Positions 17,105 to 25,446 of a stretch of DNA of 64,000 nt are shown in pieces. Location: contig JBFIES010000004.1 of NCBI GenBank assembly GCA_041603235.1, positions 62,001 through 126,000 of the forward strand. Direction: 5' to 3'. Each line of letters starts with the position of its first letter. Positions within the stretch are counted from its first letter, which is position 1. The notes under the pieces were generated by a model, which did not search any database, was not told where the DNA came from, and was given only the letters and a program-made list of their open reading frames with translations. Origin of the DNA: Panacagrimonas sp041603235. GTDB lineage: Bacteria; Pseudomonadota; Gammaproteobacteria; Nevskiales; Nevskiaceae. The translations under genes and the position numbers were made by a program.

Positions 17105-17785
17105 ATGAATGCCAATCTTTCCATTGCGCATCTGATTGCGCAGGCCAGCGTGCTGGTCCAGATCATCATGGGCTTGCTGATGCTTGCCTCCGTCGTCTCC
17201 TGGGCGGTGATCATTTCCAAGCAGCGCCTCTTGAAGCGCACCCGCCAGGCTTCCGAAAAATTCGAGGAACGGTTCTGGTCAGGTGGAAATCTGTCTGACC
17301 TGTATGACTCGGTGACTCGCAACAAGGAAGCCGACGGCCTGATTCCGATCTTTTCGTCCGGGTTCGATGAATACAAGCGCCAGCAGCAGGGCGGTCACTC
17401 AGACCCCGACGATTCGATTGCGGCGGTACACCGGCAGATGCGGGTGACCCAGGTCCGTGAAATCGAACGGCTAGAAGGGGGCCTTGCGCTGCTGGCCACC
17501 ATCGGCTCGACCAGCCCCTATGTCGGCCTGTTCGGCACCGTCTGGGGCATCATGAATGCCTTCATCGGCATCAGTAACATGAAGCAGGCCAGCCTGGCTG
17601 TGGTTGCGCCGGGTATCGCCGAGGCTTTGATTGCAACGGCCATGGGCTTGTTCGCTGCTATTCCCGCCGTTGTCGCCTACAACTTCTTCACACGCAATGT
17701 GGAGAGCCTGGAAAACCAGTACCACACCTTCTCTGAAGAGATGATCGGCATCATCGAGCGCGGACTTCGCGGCGGGAAGAGCTGA
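17105..17785 (+). CDS. tolQ: Tol-Pal system inner membrane protein TolQ
   Basis: TolQ, with TolR, forms the proton-driven motor of the Tol-Pal envelope constriction system. Three membrane helices are visible (about residues 12-38, 130-155, 165-190), with the MotA/ExbB signature LLATIGSTSPYVGLFGTVWGIMNAF and APGIAEALIATAMGLFAAIPAVVAYN. The ATG at 17105 gives 226 residues, the family length; the open frame further upstream lacks similarity. It overlaps tolR by one base. Confidence 0.97.
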   Translation: MNANLSIAHLIAQASVLVQIIMGLLMLASVVSWAVIISKQRLLKRTRQASEKFEERFWSGGNLSDLYDSVTRNKEADGLIPIFSSGFDEYKRQQQGGHSDPDDSIAAVHRQMRVTQVREIERLEGGLALLATIGSTSPYVGLFGTVWGIMNAFIGISNMKQASLAVVAPGIAEALIATAMGLFAAIPAVVAYNFFTRNVESLENQYHTFSEEMIGIIERGLRGGKS

Positions 17786-18249
17786 TGGGTGCGGCGGTAA
17801 GCGGTGGCCGCTCCGGCAAGCGGCGAATGAACGCAGATATCAACGTCGTGCCGTATATCGACGTGATGCTGGTTTTGCTGATCATTTTCATGGTCACGGC
17901 GCCGCTGCTCACCCAAGGGGTGGATGTGCAGTTGCCCAAGACCGAAGCTGCGCCGCTGGTGATTGATGACGAACCGCTGACGCTGTCCATCAACAGTGAA
18001 GGCGACTTGTACCTCAACCGGGGCGAGAAAACGGATGCGCCGCTGACGGATGAAGAAGTCGTACGCATTGCCGGAAGTATTGCCCGCAACAGTGAAAATC
18101 CTGACGAGCAGATGGTGCTGGTTGAGGGCGACGGCAAAGCTGACTACTTTTTTGTGGCCAAGGCAATGACCCTTCTACAAACCGCAGGCATCAAGAAGAT
18201 TGGCTTCGTGACTGACCCCGTGGACCTATCGGCAGACGCCAAGAAATAA
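17785..18249 (+). CDS. tolR: Tol-Pal system protein TolR
   Basis: TolR is the periplasmic-facing partner of TolQ. One N-terminal membrane helix (NVVPYIDVMLVLLIIFMVTAPLL) contains the conserved Asp that carries protons, followed by an ExbD-like periplasmic domain (VQLPKTEAAPL, VLVEGDGKADYFFVAKAMTLLQTAGIKKIGFVT). The 154 residues fit. The start overlaps the tolQ stop (TGATG). Confidence 0.96.
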   Translation: MGAAVSGGRSGKRRMNADINVVPYIDVMLVLLIIFMVTAPLLTQGVDVQLPKTEAAPLVIDDEPLTLSINSEGDLYLNRGEKTDAPLTDEEVVRIAGSIARNSENPDEQMVLVEGDGKADYFFVAKAMTLLQTAGIKKIGFVTDPVDLSADAKK

Positions 18250-18260
18250 GCCTCCGGCCC

Positions 18261-19181
18261 ATGCCATTCAGTTCAAGAAACCTGATATCAGCGACGGCGC
18301 TGCACATTCTGTTGTTTGTGCTGCTGGTTATTGGTGTGCGCTGTACGCCCAAATTGCAGCCGCCTCCCGTCATTGAGGCGCTGGTCGTCACAGGCCAGAA
18401 CAAGGAAGGCAAGTTGATCACCGAGCCGCCACCGCCGCCGCCGGAACCCGAGCCCGAACCGGAGCCCGAACCGGAACCGGCGCCGCCTCCGCCGCCTCCA
18501 CCTGAGCCAGAACCTCCCAAGCCCGACCCCGAGGTCGAGCGCAAGAAGGTGGAAGAAGCGAAAAAGAAGGCAGACGCTGAGCGGATCAAGCGTGAGCTTG
18601 CGATCAAGCGCGAGGCAGAGCTTCAGCGCAAGAAGGCAGAGGAAGAGAAGAAGAAAAAAGAGGAAGAACAGAAAAAGAAGGAAGAAGAGCGCAAAAAGCT
18701 TGACGAAGAGCGCAAGAAAAAGTTGGAGGAGGAACGTAAGAAGAAGGAAGAGGAACGCAAGCGACTGGAAGAAGAGAAGCGCAAGCAGGAAGAGGAGCGA
18801 AAGCGCAAACTCGAAGAGCAGCGCAGAATCAAGGAAGAGTTCGAAAGGTCTCTGCGCGAGGAAGCTGATGCTCGGGCAGAAGCTGCGCGAATTGGCGAGG
18901 TTCAGAAGACCTGGGCCCAGCAGCTTGCGTCGCATATTGGGCGCCGCTGGTTGCGTCCGCCCGGGTTGCCGCCCGCCTTGCGGTGTCAGGTGCGGATCGA
19001 ATTGCTGCCCAACGGTGAGATCATTACGGTGAAGATCATCAAGAGTTCAGGTAATCCATCGTTCGATAATTCCGTGGAAAATGCGGTCTACAAGTCCAGT
19101 CCCCTGCCGCTTCCCGATGATCCCAAGGCGTTTGAGCGCGTTCTCGAGCCCATATTTACGCCAGAAAATCTGGGCCGCTAG
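18261..19181 (+). CDS. tolA: Cell envelope integrity protein TolA
   Basis: TolA spans the periplasm, linking TolQR to TolB and Pal. An N-terminal membrane helix (about residues 10-30) is followed by a Pro-Glu repeat region (about 52-92), a long Lys/Glu/Arg-rich helix or coiled coil (about 93-210), and the C-terminal TolA domain with IGRRWLRPPGLPPALRCQVRIELLPNGEIITVKIIKSSGN and the SSPLPLPDDP ending. The repetitive central codons are purine-rich. It follows tolR by 11 bases. Confidence 0.94.
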   Translation: MPFSSRNLISATALHILLFVLLVIGVRCTPKLQPPPVIEALVVTGQNKEGKLITEPPPPPPEPEPEPEPEPEPAPPPPPPPEPEPPKPDPEVERKKVEEAKKKADAERIKRELAIKREAELQRKKAEEEKKKKEEEQKKKEEERKKLDEERKKKLEEERKKKEEERKRLEEEKRKQEEERKRKLEEQRRIKEEFERSLREEADARAEAARIGEVQKTWAQQLASHIGRRWLRPPGLPPALRCQVRIELLPNGEIITVKIIKSSGNPSFDNSVENAVYKSSPLPLPDDPKAFERVLEPIFTPENLGR

Positions 19182-19271
19182 AGATAGAGTGTCCGACGCG
19201 AGTCGATTTGAAACGTCCGTGCCCGGAAAGGGTCTCAATAGCCGAGTGCATGCACACCTAACAGGTCTTAA

Positions 19272-20567
19272 ATGATGCGATCAAAATTCAAGATGTTTTT
19301 CCTGATCCTGGGCCTGGCCTGGATCAACCCGGCATTCAGTGCCCTGGAATTCGAAGTGGTCAGCGACCGTGTCGGCGCCCAGCCCATAGCCATCGTCCCC
19401 TTTGCCGGGAATGAGGCGATGATGGATGTGGCACAGGTCATCGAGGATGATCTCGTTCGCACCGGGCTGTTCTATAGCCTTGAGCGCGGCGATATGCTGG
19501 AACGCCCGTCTGAGCCCAAGTCCATTGATTACCGTAACTGGAAAGCGGTGAATATGGACAACATCGTGATTGGCAGCATGCGTCAGGATCCAGGTTCCGA
19601 TCGCGTGACGGTTCGTTTCTATCTTTTTGACGTGCTCCGTGGCGAGCAGCGCCTCGGATTCGAAATGCCGGCCGCTGACCCCAAGCAGCTGCGATACACC
19701 GCACACCAGATCGCGGATCTGATTTTCGAGAACCTGACGGGAATTCCCGGGGTGTTCAACACCAAGATTGCCTATGTGGCATCCAAGGGCTACGGGCTCG
19801 ATAGAACCTACGCGCTGATGGTCTCGGACTGGGATGGTTACAACCCGCGCACGGTCGCCAAATCGCGTGAGCCATTGATGTCACCGCAATGGTCGCCTGA
19901 TAGAAAAAGATTGGCTTATGTGGGTTACGACAGGGGCCGTTCATCTATCTATCTGCATGATGTCGCCACCGGTAAGGTTCGTAGTCTCGTTTCTGAGAAA
20001 GGTATCAACGGATCCCCGGCGTGGTCCCCAGACGGTAAACGCTTGGCGGTCACTTTGTCATATGAAAGCAACCCGGATATTTACGTTATAGAGATTGCCA
20101 GCGGTTCCAAGCGTCGCATTACAACTTCGCCTGGAATCGACACCGAGCCGGCTTGGTCGCCGGACGGGCAGAATCTGGTTTACACCTCGGAGCGAGGCGG
20201 GCCGCCGCAGATCTATATGGTCAGTGCGTCAGGCGGCACACCTCAGAGAATGACATTCGAGGGGCGCCAGAATTTGCGAGCCAGTTTCTCGCCCGACGGC
20301 AAGCAGCTGGTGCTGGTGAACTTGCAGGACTCTCGATACCGTATCGCGTTGCTGAATCTGGCCGACAAGACGATGCAGATCGTCAGCGACGGCCGGTTTG
20401 ACGAAGGTCCAAGCTTTGCGCCGAACGGGGCGGTGATCATCTACGCAACTCAGGGGCCGCAAGGCGCTGAGCTTGCAACGGTGAGCACTGACGGGCGAAT
20501 CAGGCAGCGGCTCAGCCAGAAGGGTGATGTCCGAGAACCAGCCTGGTCACCTTTGTTGAAGCGATAA
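19272..20567 (+). CDS. tolB: Tol-Pal system beta-propeller protein TolB
   Basis: A periplasmic protein with a signal peptide (cleavage after AFS, about residue 23), an N-terminal domain that meets TolA (ALEFEVVSDRVGAQPIAIVPFAG) and a six-bladed propeller with repeats of PxWSPDGKRLAY type, which binds Pal. The 431-residue length is usual. Two Met codons stand at 19272 and 19275; either would serve. It lies between tolA and pal, each 46-90 bases away. Confidence 0.96.
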   Translation: MMRSKFKMFFLILGLAWINPAFSALEFEVVSDRVGAQPIAIVPFAGNEAMMDVAQVIEDDLVRTGLFYSLERGDMLERPSEPKSIDYRNWKAVNMDNIVIGSMRQDPGSDRVTVRFYLFDVLRGEQRLGFEMPAADPKQLRYTAHQIADLIFENLTGIPGVFNTKIAYVASKGYGLDRTYALMVSDWDGYNPRTVAKSREPLMSPQWSPDRKRLAYVGYDRGRSSIYLHDVATGKVRSLVSEKGINGSPAWSPDGKRLAVTLSYESNPDIYVIEIASGSKRRITTSPGIDTEPAWSPDGQNLVYTSERGGPPQIYMVSASGGTPQRMTFEGRQNLRASFSPDGKQLVLVNLQDSRYRIALLNLADKTMQIVSDGRFDEGPSFAPNGAVIIYATQGPQGAELATVSTDGRIRQRLSQKGDVREPAWSPLLKR

Positions 20568-20613
20568 ATAACATCCAACCAACGTGGTACGTAGTCTAAT
20601 CAAGGAGTTACAG

Positions 20614-21141
20614 ATGTATAAGAATCTCGTTTTGAGCCTGGCCATCGGGAGTGCCTTGGCCCTCGCGGGGTGCGCCAGCAAGTCCAATCGGGACGCAAGT
20701 GCCGGCCTGTCAGGGACTAATGATGCTGAGCTGTCGACCAGCGGGACTGACGATCTTTCAGGTGGGGCTACGCAGGTGGGTTCGCGTGAAGACGACCAGT
20801 CGGGCATGTCTCTTTCTGAGCGCACCATCTACTTCGAATTCGATAGCAGCGACCTGACGGCGCAAGGCCAGGCCATTGCGAGCAATTTCGCGAGCTACCT
20901 GGTGGCCAACCCGACCGCAAAGTTGCGCCTTGAAGGTCACGGCGATGAGCGCGGCACGCGTGAATACAACATCGGCTTGGGTGAACGTCGCGCAAATGCC
21001 GTGCAGCTTGCTCTGCTCAATGGCGGGGCCAGCCGAACCCAGCTCAGCATTGTGAGCTACGGCGAAGAACGTCCAGCCGACCCTCGGCATGACGAAGACG
21101 GATGGGCTGCAAACCGCCGCGTCGAGATTGTCCAGCTGTAA
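20614..21141 (+). CDS. pal: Peptidoglycan-associated lipoprotein Pal
   Basis: Pal anchors the outer membrane to peptidoglycan. The lipobox LAGC places the lipidated Cys at residue 20; a Ser/Gly/Asp-rich linker leads to the OmpA-like domain with IYFEFDSSDL, LRLEGHGDERGTREYNIGLGERRANAV and NRRVEIV, which binds diaminopimelate. The ATG at 20614 follows AAGGAG and is chosen over an upstream in-frame GTG-like start because it begins the signal peptide. Confidence 0.97.
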   Translation: MYKNLVLSLAIGSALALAGCASKSNRDASAGLSGTNDAELSTSGTDDLSGGATQVGSREDDQSGMSLSERTIYFEFDSSDLTAQGQAIASNFASYLVANPTAKLRLEGHGDERGTREYNIGLGERRANAVQLALLNGGASRTQLSIVSYGEERPADPRHDEDGWAANRRVEIVQL

Positions 21142-21172
21142 GCCGGCTGGCTTTATCCTGATTTAGCGGCCC

Positions 21173-21213
21173 TTTAACCGGCGAGTGGAACTGAAATTCC
21201 CTCGCCGGTTAAA
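21173..21213. other. Large stem-loop between pal and cpoB
   Basis: The arms TTTAACCGGCGAG (21173-21185) and CTCGCCGGTTAAA (21201-21213) pair perfectly over 13 bp, and an inner GGAA/TTCC can extend the stem past one bulged base. It has no T run on the coding strand. It could limit read-through, stabilise the abundant pal mRNA, or be bound by a protein as DNA. Confidence 0.6.
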
Positions 21214-21255
21214 GTAGACGCGTCCTTTGGTTTAGAAATTGCGGAGATCGTCAAT

Positions 21256-22110
21256 ATGTGGGTAATACCTCGCCGGTGCACATGGGTCGTTGTGGCTGGA
21301 GCCTTGGGCCTGGGAGGTTGCGCCGACTATGGTGGTCCCATCAGCGGGCAATCCGCCACAGCGCTGTCTCCTCAGGAGCGGCGCTTGCAGGAAGTGGAGA
21401 CCAAGACGGCCCAGTTGCTACGGCGTCTGGACGCAATGAACTCCGGGCAGACCAGCCAGAACCTCACCCGTATTGAAGAAGACGTGAGGAATCTGCGCGG
21501 CGAGACGGAGAAACTCCGGTTCGAGTTGGAAAAGCGTGAGCGCAGCAACAAAGAGTTGTTCGGCAATCTTGATCAACGTCTGTCACGACTTGAATCCGGC
21601 GCTGCCGCTTCGAGCAATTCTGTAAGCGATGCGGGCTACGGCTCTAGTGCCAGTGGGTCCGCGCCGGTACCGACAAATACGCCGGGAACGCTTAGCGCTT
21701 CCAGTGGCCTGCAAAAAGCTTCGGTTGCAACACCAGAAGAAGAACGCGCCTATTTGGGCACGTTTGATCTTCTCAAGAACGGCGACTATGACGGTGCAAT
21801 CTCGGGTTTTGGCGAGATGCTCAGCCAGTGGCCTCAGGGCCGTTACGCCGATAATGGCTGGTACTGGATGGGTGAAGCGCAACTGGTCAAGCGTGACTAT
21901 GCCGATGCGGCCAAGAGCTTTGAGTCCCTGATTCGTAGTTTCCCCAGCAGCCCCAAGGTTGCTGATGGACTTTACAAGCTGGGCCTGTGTCAGGCTGAAC
22001 TCAAGCGACCTTCCGAAGCCAAGATTTCCTTGCAGCGCGTGATCCGCGATTACCCAGACAGCAACGCTGCCAATTTGGCCAAGCGCAAGCTGGATCAACT
22101 TGGCGGTTGA
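21256..22110 (+). CDS. cpoB: Cell division coordinator CpoB (YbgF)
   Basis: CpoB couples outer membrane constriction with wall synthesis and binds TolA. After an N-terminal signal comes a coiled-coil trimerisation segment (about residues 37-105, QEVETKTAQLLRRLDAM and LRFELEKRERSNKELFGNLDQRLSRLES), a Ser/Gly linker, and TPR repeats (about 155-284, EERAYLGTFDLLKNGDYDGAISGFGEML and ADAAKSFESLIRSFP). Unlike E. coli CpoB, which is soluble, the signal ends in LGGC with Cys at residue 22, a plausible lipobox. It overlaps the queE start by 11 bases. Confidence 0.9.
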   Translation: MWVIPRRCTWVVVAGALGLGGCADYGGPISGQSATALSPQERRLQEVETKTAQLLRRLDAMNSGQTSQNLTRIEEDVRNLRGETEKLRFELEKRERSNKELFGNLDQRLSRLESGAAASSNSVSDAGYGSSASGSAPVPTNTPGTLSASSGLQKASVATPEEERAYLGTFDLLKNGDYDGAISGFGEMLSQWPQGRYADNGWYWMGEAQLVKRDYADAAKSFESLIRSFPSSPKVADGLYKLGLCQAELKRPSEAKISLQRVIRDYPDSNAANLAKRKLDQLGG

Positions 22111-22819
22111 AGTTGAGACTGGCGCCGAGTCGGACCGGTCGGCGCATCGTTCAGAGCTGACCGCAGGGACTTCCAGAAAGAACCTGCTGCGCATCACTGA
22201 GATATTTCTTTCGCTGCAAGGCGAGTCGACTCGAGTCGGCTTGCCGACCGTGTTCGTGCGCCTAACGGGGTGCCCTTTACGCTGCGGGTACTGCGATACC
22301 GCCTATGCATTCAGCGGCGGTAATGACATGTCTTTGGAGGCGATACTAGATTCGGTTCGATCTCATGGCGTGGATCATGTCTGCGTCACCGGCGGCGAGC
22401 CCTTGGCTCAGAAGGGATGCGCGTCGCTACTGGGGCTTCTCTGTGACGCTGGCTATTCGGTATCTCTGGAAACGAGTGGCGCTGTAGACATCAGCCGGGT
22501 CGATCCACGTGTGTCCAGGATTGTGGATATCAAGACCCCAGGCTCTGGAGAGCAGCGTCGCAATCGTATAGCGAACCTCGAATTGCTCGGACCTGCCGAC
22601 GAAGTGAAGTTTGTTATCTGCGATCGTGACGATTACGAGTGGGCTCGAGCGCTCATGCTAAAGGAACGTTTGGCAGACAAGTGCACTGTGCTGCTTTCTC
22701 CCAGCCATGGACAAGTCCCCGCTGCTCAGCTGGCGGAGTGGCTTGTTCAAGATCGCTTGCGCGCGCGCTTTCAGATGCAATTGCACAAGATTTTATGGGG
22801 CGAGGTCGCTGGCAAATGA
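22100..22819 (+). CDS. queE: 7-carboxy-7-deazaguanine synthase QueE
   Basis: A radical SAM enzyme that contracts 6-carboxy-tetrahydropterin to 7-carboxy-7-deazaguanine on the way to queuosine. The cluster motif reads CPLRCGYCDT (C-x3-C-x2-C), preceded by EIFLSLQGESTRVGLPTVFVRLTGC and followed by VCVTGGEPLAQ. I can find no ATG before the family core, so the TTG at 22100, overlapping cpoB, is the best start; it adds about 30 unconserved residues. The stop overlaps queC by four bases. Confidence 0.94.
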   Translation: MAVEVETGAESDRSAHRSELTAGTSRKNLLRITEIFLSLQGESTRVGLPTVFVRLTGCPLRCGYCDTAYAFSGGNDMSLEAILDSVRSHGVDHVCVTGGEPLAQKGCASLLGLLCDAGYSVSLETSGAVDISRVDPRVSRIVDIKTPGSGEQRRNRIANLELLGPADEVKFVICDRDDYEWARALMLKERLADKCTVLLSPSHGQVPAAQLAEWLVQDRLRARFQMQLHKILWGEVAGK

Positions 22820-23514
22820 CGGCGAAGAGCGCAGTTGTGCTGCTGTCAGGTGGGTTGGATTCGGCAACCATCCTGGCCATGGCCTTAAAGCAAAACTACA
22901 AGGTCCACGCGCTATCGGTTGCTTATGGTCAGAGGCATAGCGCTGAACTGGCTGCCGCGTCGCGCATTGCTCAGCAGTCAGGCGTTGCGTCCCATCAAGT
23001 CATGCATGTGGATCTTGATCAGGTAGGCGGCTCGGCGCTGACGGATTCTCGAATCGATGTACCAACGACGCCTGGTAGCGGAATTCCAGTCACCTACGTG
23101 CCGGCGCGCAATACGCTGTTTCTCTCTCTGGCTTTGGGTCTGGCTGAGGTTGTGGATGCGGTAGACCTGTTCATTGGTGTCAACGCGGTAGATTATTCGG
23201 GCTACCCGGATTGCAGGCCGCAATTTGTTGATGCATTCGAGAAGCTCGCGAATCTCGCCACACGCGCAGGTGATCTCGGAGCACGGTTCAAGATTCACGC
23301 GCCGCTGATGACCATGTCAAAAGCGCAGATCATCGCCGAGGGTATCGCTCTGGGCGTTGATTATGCGCAGACCGTGTCCTGTTATCGCGCTGACGACAAT
23401 GGCCATGCCTGCGGTTCCTGTGACTCATGCAGGCTTAGAAAGCAGGGATTTCAGGAGGCTGGAGTAGAAGATCCAACTTCTTATTACATTCAGGGTGCCA
23501 CTAAGGCGTCCTGA
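22816..23514 (+). CDS. queC: 7-cyano-7-deazaguanine synthase QueC
   Basis: QueC converts 7-carboxy-7-deazaguanine to preQ0 with ATP and ammonia. The PP-loop LLSGGLDSATIL is at about residues 10-21, SVAYGQRHSAEL follows, and the C-terminal zinc cysteines appear in SCYRADDNGHACGSCDSCRLR. The 232-residue length is standard with the ATG at 22816, which overlaps the queE stop (ATGA). The rest of the queuosine pathway is not in this window. Confidence 0.96.
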   Translation: MTAKSAVVLLSGGLDSATILAMALKQNYKVHALSVAYGQRHSAELAAASRIAQQSGVASHQVMHVDLDQVGGSALTDSRIDVPTTPGSGIPVTYVPARNTLFLSLALGLAEVVDAVDLFIGVNAVDYSGYPDCRPQFVDAFEKLANLATRAGDLGARFKIHAPLMTMSKAQIIAEGIALGVDYAQTVSCYRADDNGHACGSCDSCRLRKQGFQEAGVEDPTSYYIQGATKAS

Positions 23515-23568
23515 TCAAGTATCATGCGCGGCCCGCGTAGCGGGGCGGAGACTCGAATCCTCTTCAGG

Positions 23569-23641
23569 GGGTCGTTAGCTCAGTTGGTAGAGCACTGGAC
23601 TTTTAATCCATTGGTCGTAGGTTCGAGCCCTACACGACCCA
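23569..23641 (+). tRNA. tRNA-Lys (anticodon TTT)
   Basis: The cloverleaf folds with acceptor arms GGGTCGT (23569-23575) and ACGACCC (23634-23640), discriminator A at 23641, D arm with AGCTCAGTTGGTAGAGC, anticodon loop CTTTTAA and T arm GTAGGTTCGAGCCCTAC. It closely resembles the E. coli lysine tRNA. The first anticodon-stem pair is C-T, a mismatch where E. coli has a G-T pair. CCA is not encoded. It stands alone, after queC, and a weak hairpin (23673-23695) follows. Confidence 0.97.
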
Positions 23642-23672
23642 AATCTCCGCACTGGATTCGTCGAGAATCTAC

Positions 23673-23695
23673 GCATTCGGGCAGTGTCCGGATGC
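23673..23695 (+). terminator. Weak hairpin downstream of tRNA-Lys
   Basis: GCATTCGG (23673-23680) and CCGGATGC (23688-23695) form an 8-bp stem with one G-T pair. There is no T run, so it may be a processing or Rho-related structure, or chance. Confidence 0.25.
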
Positions 23696-23713
23696 CAGCC
23701 TGAAAGGAAGGGA

Positions 23714-24340
23714 TCAGACCTTGAGAATGTCAGGGAATAACTGCCGGACCTTCTGAATCTTGGGCATCGATACACCAGCAATGTACGGTTGGCCTGGGTT
23801 GAGTGCCGCATAGTTCTGGTGATAAGTCTCAGCAGGGAAGAAGTGCTCGAGCTTTTCCAGTCGAGTCACGATCTTGCTATTGAACACCTTGCTCTGATCC
23901 AGCAAGCGGATGTATTCCTCCGCGACACGCTTCTGCTCCTCATTCGCCCAGAAGATGGTGGATCGATACTGCCTGCCGTGATCATTTCCCTGACGGTCCA
24001 ACTGTGTAGGGTCATGAGCTGCGCTGAAGAAGACCTTCAGCAGGCGTCCAAAGCTGATCTGGGCGGGGTCGTACTCGATTCGAATGACTTCGGCATGCTC
24101 CGTGCCTCCGGAGCACACGGCGCGGTAGTTGGCGCATTCTTCAGAATCCCCTGCGTATCCCGAAATAACAGACGAAACGCCTTCAAGTTCGCGAAAAACA
24201 GCTTCAACGCACCAGAAACATCCGCCTCCCAGTACGATCGTTTGCGACCCCGAAGATGCGGGAAGATCAATTGGCGGCTCAGGGAATGCCATATGAGGGG
24301 CGGCCCGGTTTTCGCCAGGCAGTGCACATTGCTCGCTCAT
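23714..24340 (-). CDS. msrA: Peptide-methionine (S)-S-oxide reductase MsrA
   Basis: MsrA repairs oxidised methionine. The active-site motif GGGCFWC puts the catalytic Cys at residue 41, followed by VEAVFRELEGVSSVISGYAGD, GTEHAEVIRIEYDP and DHGRQYRSTIFW. The late Cys residues of the E. coli enzyme are not seen, so thiol recycling may differ. The first 30 residues are a variable extension without a signal peptide, so the enzyme is cytoplasmic. Starts at the ATG at 24340. Confidence 0.95.
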   Translation of the reverse strand: MSEQCALPGENRAAPHMAFPEPPIDLPASSGSQTIVLGGGCFWCVEAVFRELEGVSSVISGYAGDSEECANYRAVCSGGTEHAEVIRIEYDPAQISFGRLLKVFFSAAHDPTQLDRQGNDHGRQYRSTIFWANEEQKRVAEEYIRLLDQSKVFNSKIVTRLEKLEHFFPAETYHQNYAALNPGQPYIAGVSMPKIQKVRQLFPDILKV

Positions 24341-24459
24341 GTTGTCGTCTCCACATTCATTTCCGTCTTGGACAAAAGTATTCTGCCTCTTTCACGCATT
24401 GAGTGGCGCTGTCTCTGGACGAACTGTCAGAAGAGCTGAACGCTTGAGCGACGAAGGCC

Positions 24460-25428
24460 TCAGGAATTGGGGAACAGCACCGCAGGATCGTTGACCAGCA
24501 TGGTTTCGACCCTGATCGATGGTCTGCGCTTACGCATGTGCTCGAAGAATTGATCAAGTCGAACAACAAAGGGGATCGGAACGAGTTTCTTGCTCAGTGG
24601 GCGCGAGAAATCGTCCCAGTGAATGGGGATGACACGCGTCGCACCGACAGTATCCAATGTCTCTCGCAGGTAGATGTCGAGCTCGTCGACCATGGCGACA
24701 CTGAGAAAGACGACGTCCGCACGCATTCCGTCCAATGCGCCAGGCTTGAAGCCCGCGCTACCGTGATGCAGCAGGGAGCCCTGCAGGTGATCGATCAGGA
24801 TGGAATAGGTTCCGCCCAGTTTGTAGTCCAGATAATGCGCGGGCATCGTGAGCGGCGCGTCGATGTTGCCAGTTGGCGCGCCGCCGCTCTTTCCGGCATG
24901 TTCGCTGGCCAGAAAGCGCACTTGGAAATTACCCATTTCCTGCGCTTGGGTGGTGTCCGCCACCATCAACTGAGACTCTGGTAGTCCGGCTGATCTGCCG
25001 ATGTTCAATGTGCTCTCGGAGCCGATCAGTTTGGCACCGGTCAGCCGTGCCACCACGCCGGCGTCCATGGCGTGGTCATAGTGCGAATGAGAAATCAGCA
25101 CGGCATCCAGCTTTTCAATTTTGAGCTTGCTCAATGCATCCTTGATGGCTGCCTCGTCCGGTCTGATTTCGCGATTGAAGGCCATGCGGAGCAGGCCGGG
25201 CGGGCGCGAGAAGAAGGGGTCGATCATGATGGAATTGCGGCCGTCCTGGACCAGCAGTCCGGCGACACCGAGCCAGGTTGCCGTAAGAGCGACCGGATGT
25301 GCCGGGCCCGCCTTGGTGATCAACTGCTGATGATATTCACGTAAGCCGGGCCGCTCGAACCAGGCGGCCATGAAAATAACCAGAAGTGCGACGGCTGAAA
25401 TAAGGAGAATGCGTCGGATACGACTCAT
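24460..25428 (-). CDS. Membrane-anchored MBL-fold metallo-hydrolase
   Basis: One N-terminal hydrophobic helix (about residues 6-23) precedes a metallo-beta-lactamase domain with H114, H116, D118 and H119 in SHSHYDHAMD, plus later ligand candidates in ASEHAG, HHGSAGFK and IPIHWDDF. The TWLGVAGLLVQDGRNSIMIDPFFS start is typical of the UlaG/NAPE-PLD-like branch, some members of which cleave N-acyl-phosphatidylethanolamine. The substrate here is not known. It is 18 bases downstream of a TetR-type gene on the same strand, so the two probably share a transcript and regulation. Confidence 0.85.
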   Translation of the reverse strand: MSRIRRILLISAVALLVIFMAAWFERPGLREYHQQLITKAGPAHPVALTATWLGVAGLLVQDGRNSIMIDPFFSRPPGLLRMAFNREIRPDEAAIKDALSKLKIEKLDAVLISHSHYDHAMDAGVVARLTGAKLIGSESTLNIGRSAGLPESQLMVADTTQAQEMGNFQVRFLASEHAGKSGGAPTGNIDAPLTMPAHYLDYKLGGTYSILIDHLQGSLLHHGSAGFKPGALDGMRADVVFLSVAMVDELDIYLRETLDTVGATRVIPIHWDDFSRPLSKKLVPIPFVVRLDQFFEHMRKRRPSIRVETMLVNDPAVLFPNS

Positions 25429-25446
25429 GGCGATGTCGAGGTTTTC

